Of a DNA stretch of 64,000 bases, positions 47,841 to 60,277 are shown piece by piece; position 1 is the stretch's first letter, and every line of letters starts with the position of its first letter. Both the position numbers and the translations under genes were made by a program. Source of the stretch: Prostheceraeus crozeri (taxonomy: Eukaryota; Platyhelminthes; Polycladida; Euryleptidae); contig CAJQUW010006089.1 in the NCBI GenBank assembly GCA_907163375.1, positions 124,001 through 188,000 of the forward strand, given 5' to 3'. The notes below the pieces were generated by a model that was not told the origin of the DNA, searched no databases, and saw only the letters and a list, made by a program, of their open reading frames with translations.

Positions 47841-50800
47841 ATCTGTGCTGGTTTCTCAAGGAGAAAACGCTATTGGCAGAGACATGTCGGTGACATATTG
47901 ATGATCTTTGGTGCTTTTTCTATTAATTATATTGCATTGGTCTAATTTATTACTTTAAGTATTTGTCCTCACAATGAATAAAACATCAGATCAAATTGCC
48001 ATGCAGCAGATGTGCGCCTGGAATGCCTTGAACCCGAGGTAACCAAAGTTATCTAGACCTGTTGCTCTTACAAACTGAGAATAATCGAAATTAACCCATG
48101 TTTGGACGAAAGTTACACCAAGCAACGGAAGCAATAATGTGTGCATTCAGAAATGATTTATTTTAACATCAAACAAGATAAATTGCGAATAGATTGTGAT
48201 AGCATGAATTATTTGTAGCTGGAATTACTAAGCAATCAATGAATTGTAATTCAATACATTTTTTATAATCCCTAATTGGCTAAAGAATCCTATATAGACA
48301 ATAATTGATCAGAAACTGAACACCTTGTGGCTGGTGGCCGACCTGTATGTCAATGAATTAATTCAGGAAATCGGTTAATTGAAATAGAAAATTGTTAATA
48401 GAAATGAAAGACGTTGAAAATTAATCAATTAAAGATTGATATGTTGTGTTACCTATTAACTGACATTGGAATTAGTGAGCAATCAATTTATTGAAATTCA
48501 AATAATTTTTGATAATCCCTTGTACTGGGAGTTAACGTAAATGAAACTTTAACGAATTGACGAACAAAATCTAGTCCACGAGAATTTTCCACGCAAGCAA
48601 TTCGGCAAGACAGAGAAGTTTTCTGCTCATTACATGTCCAGCAATTAACATCTTCTCACCCTGATTAAAATGAAATATTTCCGAGAATTTTGCCTATGTC
48701 GAGCGATACAAGAATCCGCAGCAAATGAGCGTGTGAACGATGAATTTTTAGGTGTTCTGGTAAATAGAAAATGCAAAGCTCTTCTGTTGATTCTGTGGGA
48801 AAATGAAAAGTGCACAATGTAGCCCTTAGTGTCAAGTGGTGAAAGTACACCAAAGAAAAGCAAGAAGAGTGAAACAGATGAAGTTTCCCAGAGTAAACCG
48901 ACTGGATTGGTATCGAAAAAAACTGAAATCCTCTATGCAATTCTCTGAAGAAAGCATCATTGTTTCAAACGTGTAAAAGTGGCAGACATACATAGCGAAT
49001 TTTAAGTTATTTCATTTCATCGTAAAATGTTTTTTTTGTCATCGAATCGACATTGCATTCTGCAGATTCTTAACACGATGAAAACGTAGGTCTTGTAGCA
49101 GTTGTTGTAATTGAAACGATTGTGCAATAGATCATGCGCAACAAGTCAAGAAAAAAAAATTATTTTTCCAACTTTTTGGATAGGTCTTTACAATTAAACA
49201 ACTTGAAAATGATTTCCACATCATGCTACCTATATTTTCCAGGCAGCAGTTCAATTCCCCGGAAGTATTGTTAACTTTCGCATCCTCCTCCCTAGTCTGT
49301 CAAACATACAGCATGCCAACTGGTCCACTTGTTTTGATCTGTTCTCGCTGTAAGCAAGACATCTAGACGCCTATCAACAAGTCTATATCACAGGGATTTA
49401 AATTAGTGATTAAAAATAAGGCATAAAACCAAATTGTTTTAAACTACTCTTTTCGTCGGCTATGACAAAAAAGATATTCATAGACATTTTCTCACTTGAA
49501 ATGATGTAGCATGGTGGTCTAGCATTGATGTACGGTACAAATGAGATAATGAACATAATTGGATAACGTATAATATGTGACTATTAAATCCATCCAATTC
49601 TTAGCAAAATATATTTATGAAATCTGGTACCGGTTATATGTTATGACAGCCAGCAAATTGTATATGTAAATCTTATATCACAGAGATGAGAAAGCATGTC
49701 TTTGAACCAAAACACCTATTTTAGAGCAAGCATAAATTTCGATAGATGTCATATGTCAGATAGGAGGAAAAACACAAAAATATAAGTAAAAAATATGAAA
49801 ATATAAATAGCAATATAAAGAAAAGGAACATATATGGTAAATAAACAATCATGAAATGAATTATTTGAATGGAGCTTTAGCATATTGTTTTTATTCTGCA
49901 AATATTTAGAAGTGCATGTAGCAAAAACTAATCGTTTCATGAATGCTTTGGTAATATCTGTAATGCCACTGAGACTTCTGTTTTGTGCATGTAGTGAATT
50001 GTCACATAGCATCATTGCTGTCATCAGCTAGTCACCACACATCAATGAAATGCTGATGGTGGACAAGGCCGCAAGCGAATTAATTCAATATGAACCATCT
50101 GACAATATAAATAGAATTATTAAATATTGAGTTCATCCTCAATTGAAAAATGGAAACTGACTTGAATAGCTGCTATTTCATCCAATATCAGGAATCATCA
50201 GCAGGCCTAGTTTACATCTTTCAACATCGACACAATTCCGTATTTAAAGTCGCAGCCATGTCCGGGTTAATTTGAGATTTGGAATTAGCAAGGTAGTGAA
50301 ATTTCAACAGGCATTCATTAAGTCTCAGGTTTGTTTCCATTTTTCAATTGGGGATGCAACTCAATATTTAATAATTCTATTTACATTGCGTTTACAAAAA
50401 GCAGCAACTATTAATTATTTCGTCTAGCATTAACATATTCCTTAAGTGGTCAAGTAAAGATTGTTTGTCCTTCACATCAATGCGTCCGCATTTCTCTAAG
50501 CCCTAGCATTGCTATACCACCTTTATTGAATGTCTTCGCTATCCCTTTCGTTGCGTTTTTTCGGATGCGTTGTTCGCGATATTGTGTTTATGAATACAAC
50601 AAATTGTCTTGTAATTTTATCATTGATTTACTACTTACTATTCAGGCTGCGCCGCGGGTCAAGCCCAGAATACCACTGTGTCCCAAATCCTTCCCGCTGG
50701 TTGTGAAGTATGCCGCATGTTGCGAAAACTCTGATTGCGCAAATTTCAGGCCGGTTGTCTATGTTGATCTATTCGTTCTTAATTCAGAACAATGTAATGT

Positions 50801-53473
50801 CTATATTAGCTGAAGACAAAATCATTTCGTCAGCGGAAAATAATGATTTGAATATTCTGCTATGCTTAGTACTTTAATGATAATTTGAACTTGATAATAT
50901 TCTGCCACTTATTCAACGTAGCAAAGTGCGTCAAGGTAACAAAATTAAAAAAAAAAACAAGCTAATGACTAGTTAATTTTCAATAGATACAAAATATGAT
51001 TTAAAAGAAAATTTTTATATCCTAAAATGTCTAAAAATTTTAAAAAAGTGCTTACTAGAAGGACAAACAACGCTTCTCCTCTCCTCATGTGTAATGAATT
51101 GGCGAGTAAGTCGTTCTGTTCAAAATTATGTTTATCACTTATATATTGAAAAGATCCTATTCAACAGTCTGCCCATTCAGATGATAAGAGGACAGGTCTG
51201 TTTCCAATCAAAATACCAGATCTAGCTAACAACACAGCGGGATTACGCTATCTAAAATCTACCAAATGTGTAAGAGAATTAATATTAGTTCCTTAAGCTA
51301 AAACGTGAAATAGAATTGTACAAAATATGCATACAAATTATTTGACTATTTTTGATGAGGTCATCAACAGGAACTTGGTCAGGACGATCGCGTTTCGACC
51401 ACTTAATCCTGGACGCTCAAACCCGACCAAGCGCGGTCCTGTACATTTAAGATGCACAGCCTCAAAAATTACATTTATAATAGGGAAAGATTAGCATCCA
51501 TGAAAAAAAATAGAGTCACTATTGACTGAAATGTACCTCAGGCATTTGAAAGAAGGACAGAGTCCAGCCAGTAGAGGTCAAGAGGCGGGATGACATGAAA
51601 TATACAGAAAAAGGACAGTCAAATTTCAGTAAAAATACGAAATATCACAGAAAATCTGCCTAATCAAATTTCTCGATGAAGTAAGCTTGTTTTATTCGAT
51701 ACATTAATTTGCAACCTCATTTGCGGTAACATAACAAAATACAAAAAGGTTACTTTGCTGCTTATTTTGATAAATTGCAGCTTCAAACACGCTATGACCT
51801 TTGACTTTTACCAATAATGCACGGACCAAGGATTTGAATTTTCCCGTTCCTACCACAGTAATCGTGGATTTATCAGATGCTTGCAAGTATTAGCTAATCA
51901 GATGAGGTACCATTAACTGCTCTCTGATGGAGATGAGACGAAGTCAAGACCGTCAGAATATTTTGAAGTAGAATGAGGAACAGGATGTCCTCAATTCGAC
52001 CGTTTGAGAATCGACGCACTTCAGAGATGACATCGCTTGAAGATTTTCTGTCTCGGAAAGTTTCAAACATTCCAATGAGTTAGAAAGTTGCCGCTCGGGG
52101 ATCCATATCGAATGAAGATGTTATCTCAGTGATGAAGTGAAACAACCTTGCGTGACGGCGATCGCTGGCGATCAAATGACGGCATACCTCCAAGTGGCAA
52201 TAAACTGCCAATTCTACATTTCACTGACAGCATTTCAGAGTTTGAGATCTGATCGTTTCAGTCCTCGCGACTTCAAATCAACTATTTCATTTGATATTGA
52301 AATTTGGAACTTTTGCATTGGTGCCAAAATAGTTTTTTGATGACTTATCAGATTATGTGAATTTTTATAAAGTAGCGTAAGTGGACACGGATTTCTTTTT
52401 CAGAATTCGCATCCGTGAAATCAGAAAAGAAAATTCTATTTCATTAGCGGCAGCGGTGTTTTCACTGATTGATAATTTTAATCGAACATTTTTATAGAAG
52501 GTTGTTTTTCTGGTAGGTCAGTGGTAAAGATAAAGAGATAAAATGAAAGCTTTTCAAGAACGCAGGTAGAGACACACAAGCTTATTATTACTGCAGTAAC
52601 AGGGTGGAGGCATCAGTCCTCGGCCGAAGCCGACATATTTCATGATAGCTGAACCCGATACTGAGGCTGAAATTTTGGCCGAATACTTGGTAAATCCACA
52701 TCAAGTCAATAACGAAACCGAAACTCAAGGTTAGAGACGGTTTATCAAATCTAATTAAGAGAGGACCTGTTTTATATGATTGCGCGTCAGTCTGACCACA
52801 GCTGATACATAAGTCGAACCGAGAATTTCGGTGTCCGTATAAGTAAGGGATGCAAGTTGGATGAAACCCGCCTCTCTCGTCTGCAGATCCGTCCGTCCAG
52901 TGCCACATGTAAACTGATAATTTTTGTCATTGCTTAATGTTTTCCTCATATTTTTGTGTTTCAAATCTTTGTTAGCCTTCTTCTCTTTTACCTTCTTAAA
53001 GTCTTTGTACACATCTTATAACCGTCTTTTGTGTTCAAATTAAATATAAACATGCTCTTTCTCTGCCTCTATGTTGTTGTCCGCTTTTTTTGGTTCAAGT
53101 TTACTTTCTTACTGTCTGTTTTTATTTTCAATGCTTTCTTCATTTTTCCTCTGTTATTTTTCTTATCTTTTCTTTCATATACTGTTAATTTGCTGACACT
53201 CAGTCTGTGACGTTCTTTTTCTGTTGCTAATTTGTACGATCGTCTGGTCACAGCAATTACTTGTCCATGGTGTGCAATTTGACATTTTTTGAACTGCAGT
53301 AATCTAGTGTGCATACTTATCTATTAATGTAATGAGTTCCTCGTGATGAGGGCCGCGAAAGTGTTCGGGAGATTATTATACCAGGTACATGTAGGTTAAG
53401 TAGCAAGCAACTGCAACTACATCAGGTAAAAGGTAGATATATGAAAATCATTAAGATATCTAAAATGAAAGCA
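47841..53473. other. unique region between the two large copies; no proven gene
   Basis: AT-rich DNA. At 48221-48285 and 48469-48530 two diverged copies of one segment occur (GGAATTA-T-AGCAATCAAT, then GATAATCCCT or TATAATCCCT), about 248 bp apart. 50645-50812 is a candidate exon (separate entry). Near 52600 a sequence starting CAGGGTGGAGGCATCAGTCC, followed by CGGCCGAAGCCG, looks like a hAT-type end, but no partner was found. Other open frames show no known motif. Confidence 0.45.
50645..50812 (+). CDS. candidate terminal exon, function unknown
   Basis: A pyrimidine-rich stretch ending TTTACTACTTACTATTCAG (a plausible acceptor at 50645) precedes a GC-richer segment open to a TGA at about 50811. 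It reads GCAPRVKPRIPLCPKS-like or AAPRVKPRIPLCPKSFPLVV depending on phase, then KYAACCENSDCANFRPVVYV. The local rise in GC content and the cysteine pattern are the only support. I recognise no family. It may be chance. Confidence 0.2.
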
Positions 53474-53481
53474 CTCAATAC

Positions 53482-54248
53482 CAGGGATGCGGTGTCCTAT
53501 CATTTTGATGGGACTCCGACTCCGACTCCGCGGGTTGATAGGATTCCGGCTTTTAATAGGACTCCGACTCCGGTTGGCAAGCATATATAGCCTAGTTTTT
53601 TGAAAAAACTGGTAACCTGCAGCATAGTTCATTATAGGCTTGCCTGAACTTGTGATTATTGATCATTGCTGTATCAATTATCAATCATTTTCGATGAGTC
53701 TATCAAATGTCGCTTTAAGTTGGATGCATGCGACTCGGTTCCTCCCATCTTGCTGATGTGTGCTTCACACGGTTTTTCTCCAGTCTCTACCAGACAGGAA
53801 AATATCCCCTTCTTCAAAAATATGAGTACACTTTCGATTTCAATATGCGCTGTGGAGGAGCCATCACGCACGATTAACGTGAGGGTATGATGCAATGTTC
53901 TCAAACAAACCAGTATTTCATTTTTGTCTCTGATGTGACCTTTGGTGCGCAGGTGTGAGCGACGCTAGGAAGGCTCGTCCTCTCTACTAAATCACCGAGT
54001 GAAACGACAATTCTTTTTCACTATCACGGTTCATTCCCTCAACTATTACAAGCTTTGCATGTACTGCTGTCTCTGTACTTTTGTTTGACGGAGAAAGCTG
54101 ACAGTGACAGCCATGCACGAGAATAGATCATTTGTTTGTATTATGTTTCGGGTCTAGTTATAGGCCGGAGTCCGGAGTCCTATCATTTGATAGGACTCCG
54201 ACTCCAGCAAAAATGATAGGACTTCGGGACTCCGACTCAGCACCCCTG
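53482..54248 (-). mobile_element. hAT-type DNA transposon derivative (767 bp)
   Basis: Ends are CAGGGATGCGGTGTCCTATC at left and, read inward from 54248, CAGGGGTGCTGAGTCGGAGT. Both are followed by repeated GGACTCCGACTCCG and CCTATCATTTTGAT motifs. The flanks CTCAATAC (53474-53481) and CTTAATAC (54249-54256) form an 8-bp target duplication with one mismatch, as made by hAT elements. It is too short for a whole transposase (about 600 residues), so it is a deletion derivative. Confidence 0.88.
53674..53904 (-). pseudogene. BED-type zinc-finger relic of a hAT transposase
   Basis: A 76-codon minus-strand frame inside the hAT derivative. The stretch FSCLVETGEKPCEAHISKMG, followed by GTESHASNLKRHL, resembles the BED finger (two Cys, then His...SNL-RHL) found at the N-terminus of hAT transposases. 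Spacing between the cysteines is longer than usual. The catalytic hAT domain is absent. Role inferred from the host element. Confidence 0.5.
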
Positions 54249-56790
54249 CTTAATACTGTAATTACAATTTAAAGAAGGCCTAAATAAATTGATGAACATA
54301 GCTTCTTTATGTTCTCGGTCTATCGTCGTCGCTGTAGGTGGTAGTTGATAGAAGGGGGCCATATAGTCAGTAGATGACGCAAGTCAGACAAAATGACGCC
54401 AAGTTGGACATTTTGACGCAGTCAGACTTTTTGACGCAAATGGACTTTGTTACGCACGCTCGCATCTCACCAAATTTGGTGTACAGGTGAGTTTTGCTGA
54501 GATGTATTCAATACATGCTTTCAATACTTTCCGCCGGTTTCGGTTTCGGAGACTCCAGATTTTCGTTCTTACTGACGCAAGTCATACTTTTTGACTTACG
54601 ACGGTATTCTGACACGTTGGACTATTAGACTCAAGTCAGACGTTTTGACGCATATTGAATATTTGACTCACGATTGCATAATAAGTTGGAGGGGAGAATC
54701 ATGCATTCATAATCGCGATCAACCATCACAGAGTAAGTTACAGAACGTCTCTATCTCTTCATATAGTTTAGGCTTGCATGCAAATATGGCCTGGTAGAAT
54801 CAGAGGGACTGGTTGACGAGGTCCCCTTAGAATTTATTATTCAAGATAGTCAATAAATAGGCTACCATAATCTAATTGAAGTGGGTAGATTTCAAGGTGA
54901 CGAATTCCCTGACTATATAGTAGGGTGACCGCCTGTCTTGCATAAATGCATCATATTAAATCGAGAAACTTATTTTTTCCAGTATGTTAGACACTTATGA
55001 TAAAGCACTAGACATGCAGATTTGGCAAATAACTCTCAGCAATTTTTAGTCGTCACTTAGCGACATGCAGAAATTTTGCACAAATGCAGTAAAAACAGAA
55101 AATGAAAACTGCGTCAACATGCTCAGAGCAAGTTGCCATACAAATCCTAGAATTATTCATCTTGATCAAATGGTCACCTTATACACAATAATGTAACCAT
55201 AATTTGGCAGAAGTTCGCAAAGTATCAATATTCAATGGTCTACAAAATATAAAAATATTTGTATAGTTTCTGGGTGCAGAAAATACACAAACGGGTAGTA
55301 AAACTGCCAAGTCTCATACGATTTCTTAAATGTTCTGTAATCACAAGCGTGACATTTTAAGCTAAGCCTAATTCTCAGCGTCGACTCGTGCGCGAATCCA
55401 ATCACCACTTATTTATCACCTTGAAAAACGCTTCCTCAGGGAAAGAATTTTGCCGCGTCACACTTGCGAATTTTGCACAATAGCATGCCCATAGCAAAAT
55501 TCTCTACAGCTGAAATCAATAAAAATCATGAAAAATTGACAAACCTGCAATCTTAAGAGCACACATGAGCCTCAAGCAGAAAACTAAGAAAATGACCCTT
55601 TAGTTTGAGATGATGAATTGATGCGCATACAGTAAGTAATAACGTGGGCAAAAAAGTAAAAAAATGACAAACTACTCACTACAAAAAACATAGATTCTAC
55701 ATGTATCTGCAGTTTACAAATAGTGCTATGAATTGAATATTAAGGCCTATACTTTAGCAAAGCTAGGGGACATCTTTGTCAATTAAGGTGCTTTTATTCG
55801 ACATTCTTCTCTACAAGGTCACTTTGTTAACAGTTTACCCCGGTCCACCTTATCATTCTAATGCCTATGAAACAAAATTTCAACAATATCTTAATTGAAA
55901 GTCCATTTCCAGTCCCCTAAAGCAAAGTAGCTGCATGCTATAAAATAGTGTCACTTCTATAATGGCGTTTACCACAATTCACGTTTTTGCAGTTGCTTCA
56001 ATTACATATAACTTTTGGAAAGCGTGTATGGGCATGTTTCGCCTGTCTGTTCATTGGAATTTAAATGCAACATAAAATTGGCAACATCCTGCTGCTACGA
56101 ATATAAGCCTGCATAGTGTTAAATAGGTACATGTATATTCGCATTTGCAGGAATGGACAAAAAAATAATTTCATGCTATAATACATTCCTACTATAAATT
56201 TATATTTTGCTTCAAATGAAAAACGGCTATATAGCAGTGAGCTTACAAAACACAGTAAAGTCATCGTTAACACCAGCAAATAATCTATAAATTAATTCAT
56301 CGATTTAAGCAATACAGTTAGCCTGATGCGTATGTACACAAACTTGGTTGGTTGTAGAGAAATATGGACCGACAGGAAGGATGCTTGTCAAGAAGCAATC
56401 AACTAGATAGCGGCATAGGAACGAAGCAGCAATGAGTTCTTGAAAAGGATCTCCATTTCACATCTGCCTGCCGTGAAACAGATTTTGTAGCTGCATTTTG
56501 CTGTCGAAAGCATAGCGCAAATTAGTGTATATACCTAACTCTCAGAGTAGCACATAATTTGATTACAAATCCAAAAGCAGACACCAGGAGAATAATATTG
56601 AATAGAAATGGTGCAATGGTTGAAATATATCTAGGACTGTGAAATTAGAGTTGCCGTAAATCACAGATGTACATCATTTAACTTGAGACAAATGTGGATC
56701 TAGGATAACTGAACTTTATTTTCCTCACCGGTGTTATATTTTCGAAGAGAAAAAATAGCACTGCTTTCTAATGGTAAATATGCTTTAAAT

Positions 56791-57687
56791 CAAATAGAGT
56801 GCTTTATTATCATACTCTAAGACAATAAAGCACTCAGACTTTAGGTCGAAATTGAAATTCGGTTGTATTGAAAGATATATCATTTTGAGTAATGACTTAT
56901 TTCATGTCATTGTTATGATAATAGATATGGCTTGCGGTTTGAATTTTAGCCTGAATGAGCCTATGCATGTACTTTTTCATGTACTGTGGTATCATCATCC
57001 CGTCTCTATTTCTTCCTTCATCTCTTAAAAAGGATTCGTTATTTACACCAAAGTATAATTTGTTAGGAGAATTTTTCCCATTGCTTCATAGTTATCAAAA
57101 TTCATCTAGAAGGATAAAATCGACACTGCAGCGACTGGCTCATCAATTTCTCTGAGCATCAAAGTCGAAAGTCCTGATTAATAGACATAGGGCATATCGG
57201 TGAGGGCATCTGAAGAATTCTTCTTCGGGATAGTGTGGTGCATCAAGTAGATTTGTATTTACATGTGTGTTAGCTGGGAATTCCGATTTGGGACAGTACT
57301 ATAGTACCTGCAGTATTCTAGTTGAACGTAGTTGGTAGACTACATGTATAGGCCTACTTGCTTTTCATCTTATTCCATTTGTTTCCAGTCTTCATGGATT
57401 GTATTAGGCTTACATCCTTCGCTATAGCTTTGCTGAAGATGCTTCCCATTTTGTGCCGTCCCAAATTAATGTCTCCCATTTTTGTTTGATCTCGCTCGTG
57501 CAGATTTCGAGATTTTTGAAAACCTAAAAGCCTAGAAAAATTTGTATTTTGGCCGGGGAGGCCTGAACTAATGGCAACATTTTGATAACGTAATGCTATT
57601 ATCATTGTTCCATGATACTGTAATACTAATATAGAACTACTATAATAAAGTACTTTAAATAAATACTATATTATAATACTAATTATT
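56791..57687. other. copy-2-specific block, no gene
   Basis: Differs completely from the corresponding 1.35 kb of copy 1 (43372-44721). It starts with GAGTGCTTTATTATCATACTCTAAGACAATAAAGCACTC, an inverted repeat (GAGTGCTTTATT / AATAAAGCACTC) at about 56796-56834. TAGGCCTA occurs at 57351. Confidence 0.5.
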
Positions 57688-58200
57688 GTTTTTGGAATTC
57701 ACACTATTTGATGAATACGATTGTCGCAAACAGACGATTCTTCATGAGCCAAAAGTACGTTGAGGTATCTTCTTAAAGAATTTATTGGCTATAAAATTGT
57801 AATAAAAACTATGTAGGCTTACAGGACCGACGTTTCGTGTATTCACGCTTCTTAAGGGGCAAAAAAGCTAAAAACAATCAACAGAAAGTCAGTAGAGAGT
57901 CAGGAGGGACAAGCATAGTTACTTACGCAGTGGGTTAAATAATTCTACCCTTACAATAATTGGTCAAAATCTTTTGCAGAAGTTACCAGAAGCATTACGT
58001 TATCAGGATTTTTTGTTTTGCTTCATCTTTGAATTGACAATTTTATTATAGAAGAGTAGAAGTGCATGCCTCACGACAATTCTCTGAAGAAGGTTTACTT
58101 AAATAAAACTCGGAATCATTTCAACTACTGGACCCTATTATGTGAGCCTAAACATTCTTTTTGCCATTCCATTACAGCCGGATGGTGTGTCATCGATTTC
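57688..58200 (-). mobile_element. probable Penelope 3'-end relic in copy 2
   Basis: Counterpart of 44722-45250. The minus strand here reads CTTAAGAAGCGTGAATACAC followed by GAAACGTC. This fits the hammerhead order CTGANGA, stem II (GTG/CAC), GAAA, short stem III, GTC, with one core change. Stem I is not convincing. Better preserved than in copy 1. Confidence 0.4.
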
Positions 58201-58207
58201 ATTGTTA

Positions 58208-58611
58208 CTGAGTAAGTAGGGTTGTCCGCCGATATTTCACATGTCATTTTTCTATGAAAGTTGTTTATATAGCTCTAATTCCAAATTAGACGGCCTTAAT
58301 TGCATGATTAAGGCCGTCTAATTTGCTATGTGATACCATTGAGGTAGGAGCATTTCACCATCCATCTTCTCGTTCCCATTGAAAATGGCATTGAGGAGAT
58401 TCCTATGTTTCGCAGTTATGATTAGTAGATATCTCAAGCTTGACATGCTTTAATGTTCTGAGCTGCATGGGTTATGTAGAAAATCATCATTGATTTCAGT
58501 CATTTGCAGATCAAAATCTTGGATTTTTGATGTCATAGATTTTTAGATCAGTAACACTGCATATACCTTTCAAATGATCAGCCTAAATCGTCTGGCGCTA
58601 CGCGTCTTCAG
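58208..58611. mobile_element. 404-bp insertion private to copy 2, containing a perfect hairpin
   Basis: Absent from copy 1 (compare 45242-45260). It is flanked by (T/G)TGTTACT on both sides (about 58202 and 58611), consistent with a 7- or 8-bp target duplication. The ends show no clear inverted repeat. Inside lies a perfect 19-bp inverted repeat at 58282-58325. Probably a small non-autonomous transposon; superfamily not recognised. Confidence 0.55.
58282..58325. repeat. perfect 19-bp hairpin
   Basis: CAAATTAGACGGCCTTAAT (58282-58300), a 6-base spacer TGCATG, then the exact reverse complement (58307-58325). Confidence 0.98.
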
Positions 58612-59660
58612 TGTTACTTCCTTTCGAGTGACACAGAGCGGTCGAATACATGGATAGGCCTAATCCACTTCTATGGCCTGATCGCACGAGTTCAAAGATC
58701 ACTAGTTGCACAGAAATAGTCAAACAGCCACAACGAGATTCTGCTAGGAACGATGCCGAAAATGAGACTTTCACAGATTGAAATAAGCCTACCACGAAGC
58801 TGCGCATCTGCCGAGTTATATCCGGTTCCTTATCTTGTCAAACACGATCAAAGAAAAACACATTTCGATGCAATAGGACGAAGACTTTTTATATGCAGTT
58901 TCTTCAGATCATTTTCTGTGCACGCAAATCTGTCTGAGGCTATTCACATTCAGATTTGGCAAGCCTCCTAATGTTGAAAAATACAAGTATTTTCAATAAT
59001 TTTTCATGTATACCTCAAAGTCGGTAGTTTTGAATCCTCATGGATGCGTTGCTGTATCCACTGGATTAAAAATTACGTTGCTTGAGGCTTGTCGGCATCT
59101 CTGTTATTTTTGTCTGCTTTTTCTGTTACTGCATGAATTGCTTGAATGTTTTTAGTTGTGTGTACGTGTAGGTAGGTAAGATGAGAATCGTCATTCGGCT
59201 TTCAGTCAAAAACTGTGCCAGAAGCCAATGGATCCCCGGATTGTATAGATTGCAATTATCTGTCCGATCTGAGGATTAGTTGGTTTTTGGATTGTTCATC
59301 ATTTGCGGATAGCTTCACGCATCGAATGTATAACCAACGAATATCGAAATCAAATACTAGATGACAGCGTAGGGATAGCAAACTGATATTCAACAATGAG
59401 ATATAATTTTCTTTAAGCAGCATTTTTAAATTGAATCAAAAAAGTTGTCAGCTAGCCAAGCTGCTGTATTATTATCCAATCTTACAAATTTTCACCGATA
59501 TGACGGCCTGTTCACGTAAAAAGGATTTTCAAATTACATCTTACATAAAAATCAAAATGTCAATGTCTGATAAGTTGAACATTCATCTTTGTTATTGAGG
59601 CTTGGTTTCATAGATTTTATTAATATGGCCTCTCTGAAATGTAGGTTAATGCTGTTTGTA

Positions 59661-59945
59661 TCAAACGCTATGATTTTTGACTGTAAACGGGAAACCTATG
59701 TTAGGAGAGCAACTTAGGTGATCTTTGAGTACACTTGAGTCTTTGTTTGTGGCATGTTCTTTAATGCGTGTATGGAGTGAACGGACTGTACTCCCGATAT
59801 AATTGCTTTTACACGTTTTGCATGCTATTTCATACACTACCATAGCTCTCAAGCAGATGTTGCTGTCAGCAATAACGCACTGATTCAATTTACACTTATG
59901 TTTGGAATGTGATTTTCTCAAAGCCATTCGTAAATAGAAAATCAC
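59661..59945 (-). pseudogene. Penelope GIY-YIG fragment, left arm
   Basis: 94 codons reading HSKHKCKLNQCVIADSNICL, then VVYEIACKTCKSNYIGSTVR and LHTRIKEHATNKDSS. VVYEI...YIGST is the GIY-YIG core, preceded by the usual cysteine-containing linker. The sequence is a different lineage from the Penelope element at 38817-41955 (YIGQT, different linker). Truncated at its start by the palindrome centre, so it cannot act as a complete enzyme. Confidence 0.88.
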
Positions 59946-60277
59946 ATTCCAAACATAAGTGTAAATTGAATCAGTGCGTTATTGCTGACAGCAACATCTG
60001 CTTGAGAGCTATGGTAGTGTATGAAATAGCATGCAAAACGTGTAAAAGCAATTATATCGGGAGTACAGTCCGTTCACTCCATACACGCATTAAAGAACAT
60101 GCCACAAACAAAGACTCAAGTGTACTCAAACATCACCTAAGTTGCTCTCCTAACATAGCTTTCCCGTTTACACGTTTGATTAACCTACATTTCAGAGAGG
60201 CCATATTAATAAAATCTATGAAACCAAGCCTCAATAACAAAGATGAATGTTCAACTTATCAGACATTGATATTTTGA
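59909..60277 (+). pseudogene. Penelope GIY-YIG fragment, right arm
   Basis: 122 codons, nearly the same protein as the left arm (one visible difference, SSVLKHHLSC against SSVLKDHLSC), continuing further to REAILIKSMKPSLNNKDE, a typical Penelope C-terminus. It starts at the palindrome centre. The near identity of the arms indicates that both derive from one insertion event or from recent copies of one source. Confidence 0.88.

Noticed and set aside
52588-53012. Overlapping minus-strand frames with Cys/His residues (MWHWTDGSADERGG).
   Set aside because: No consistent zinc-finger spacing, and two frames are open at once. A CAGGG-type repeat end near 52600 is a better, though weak, explanation.
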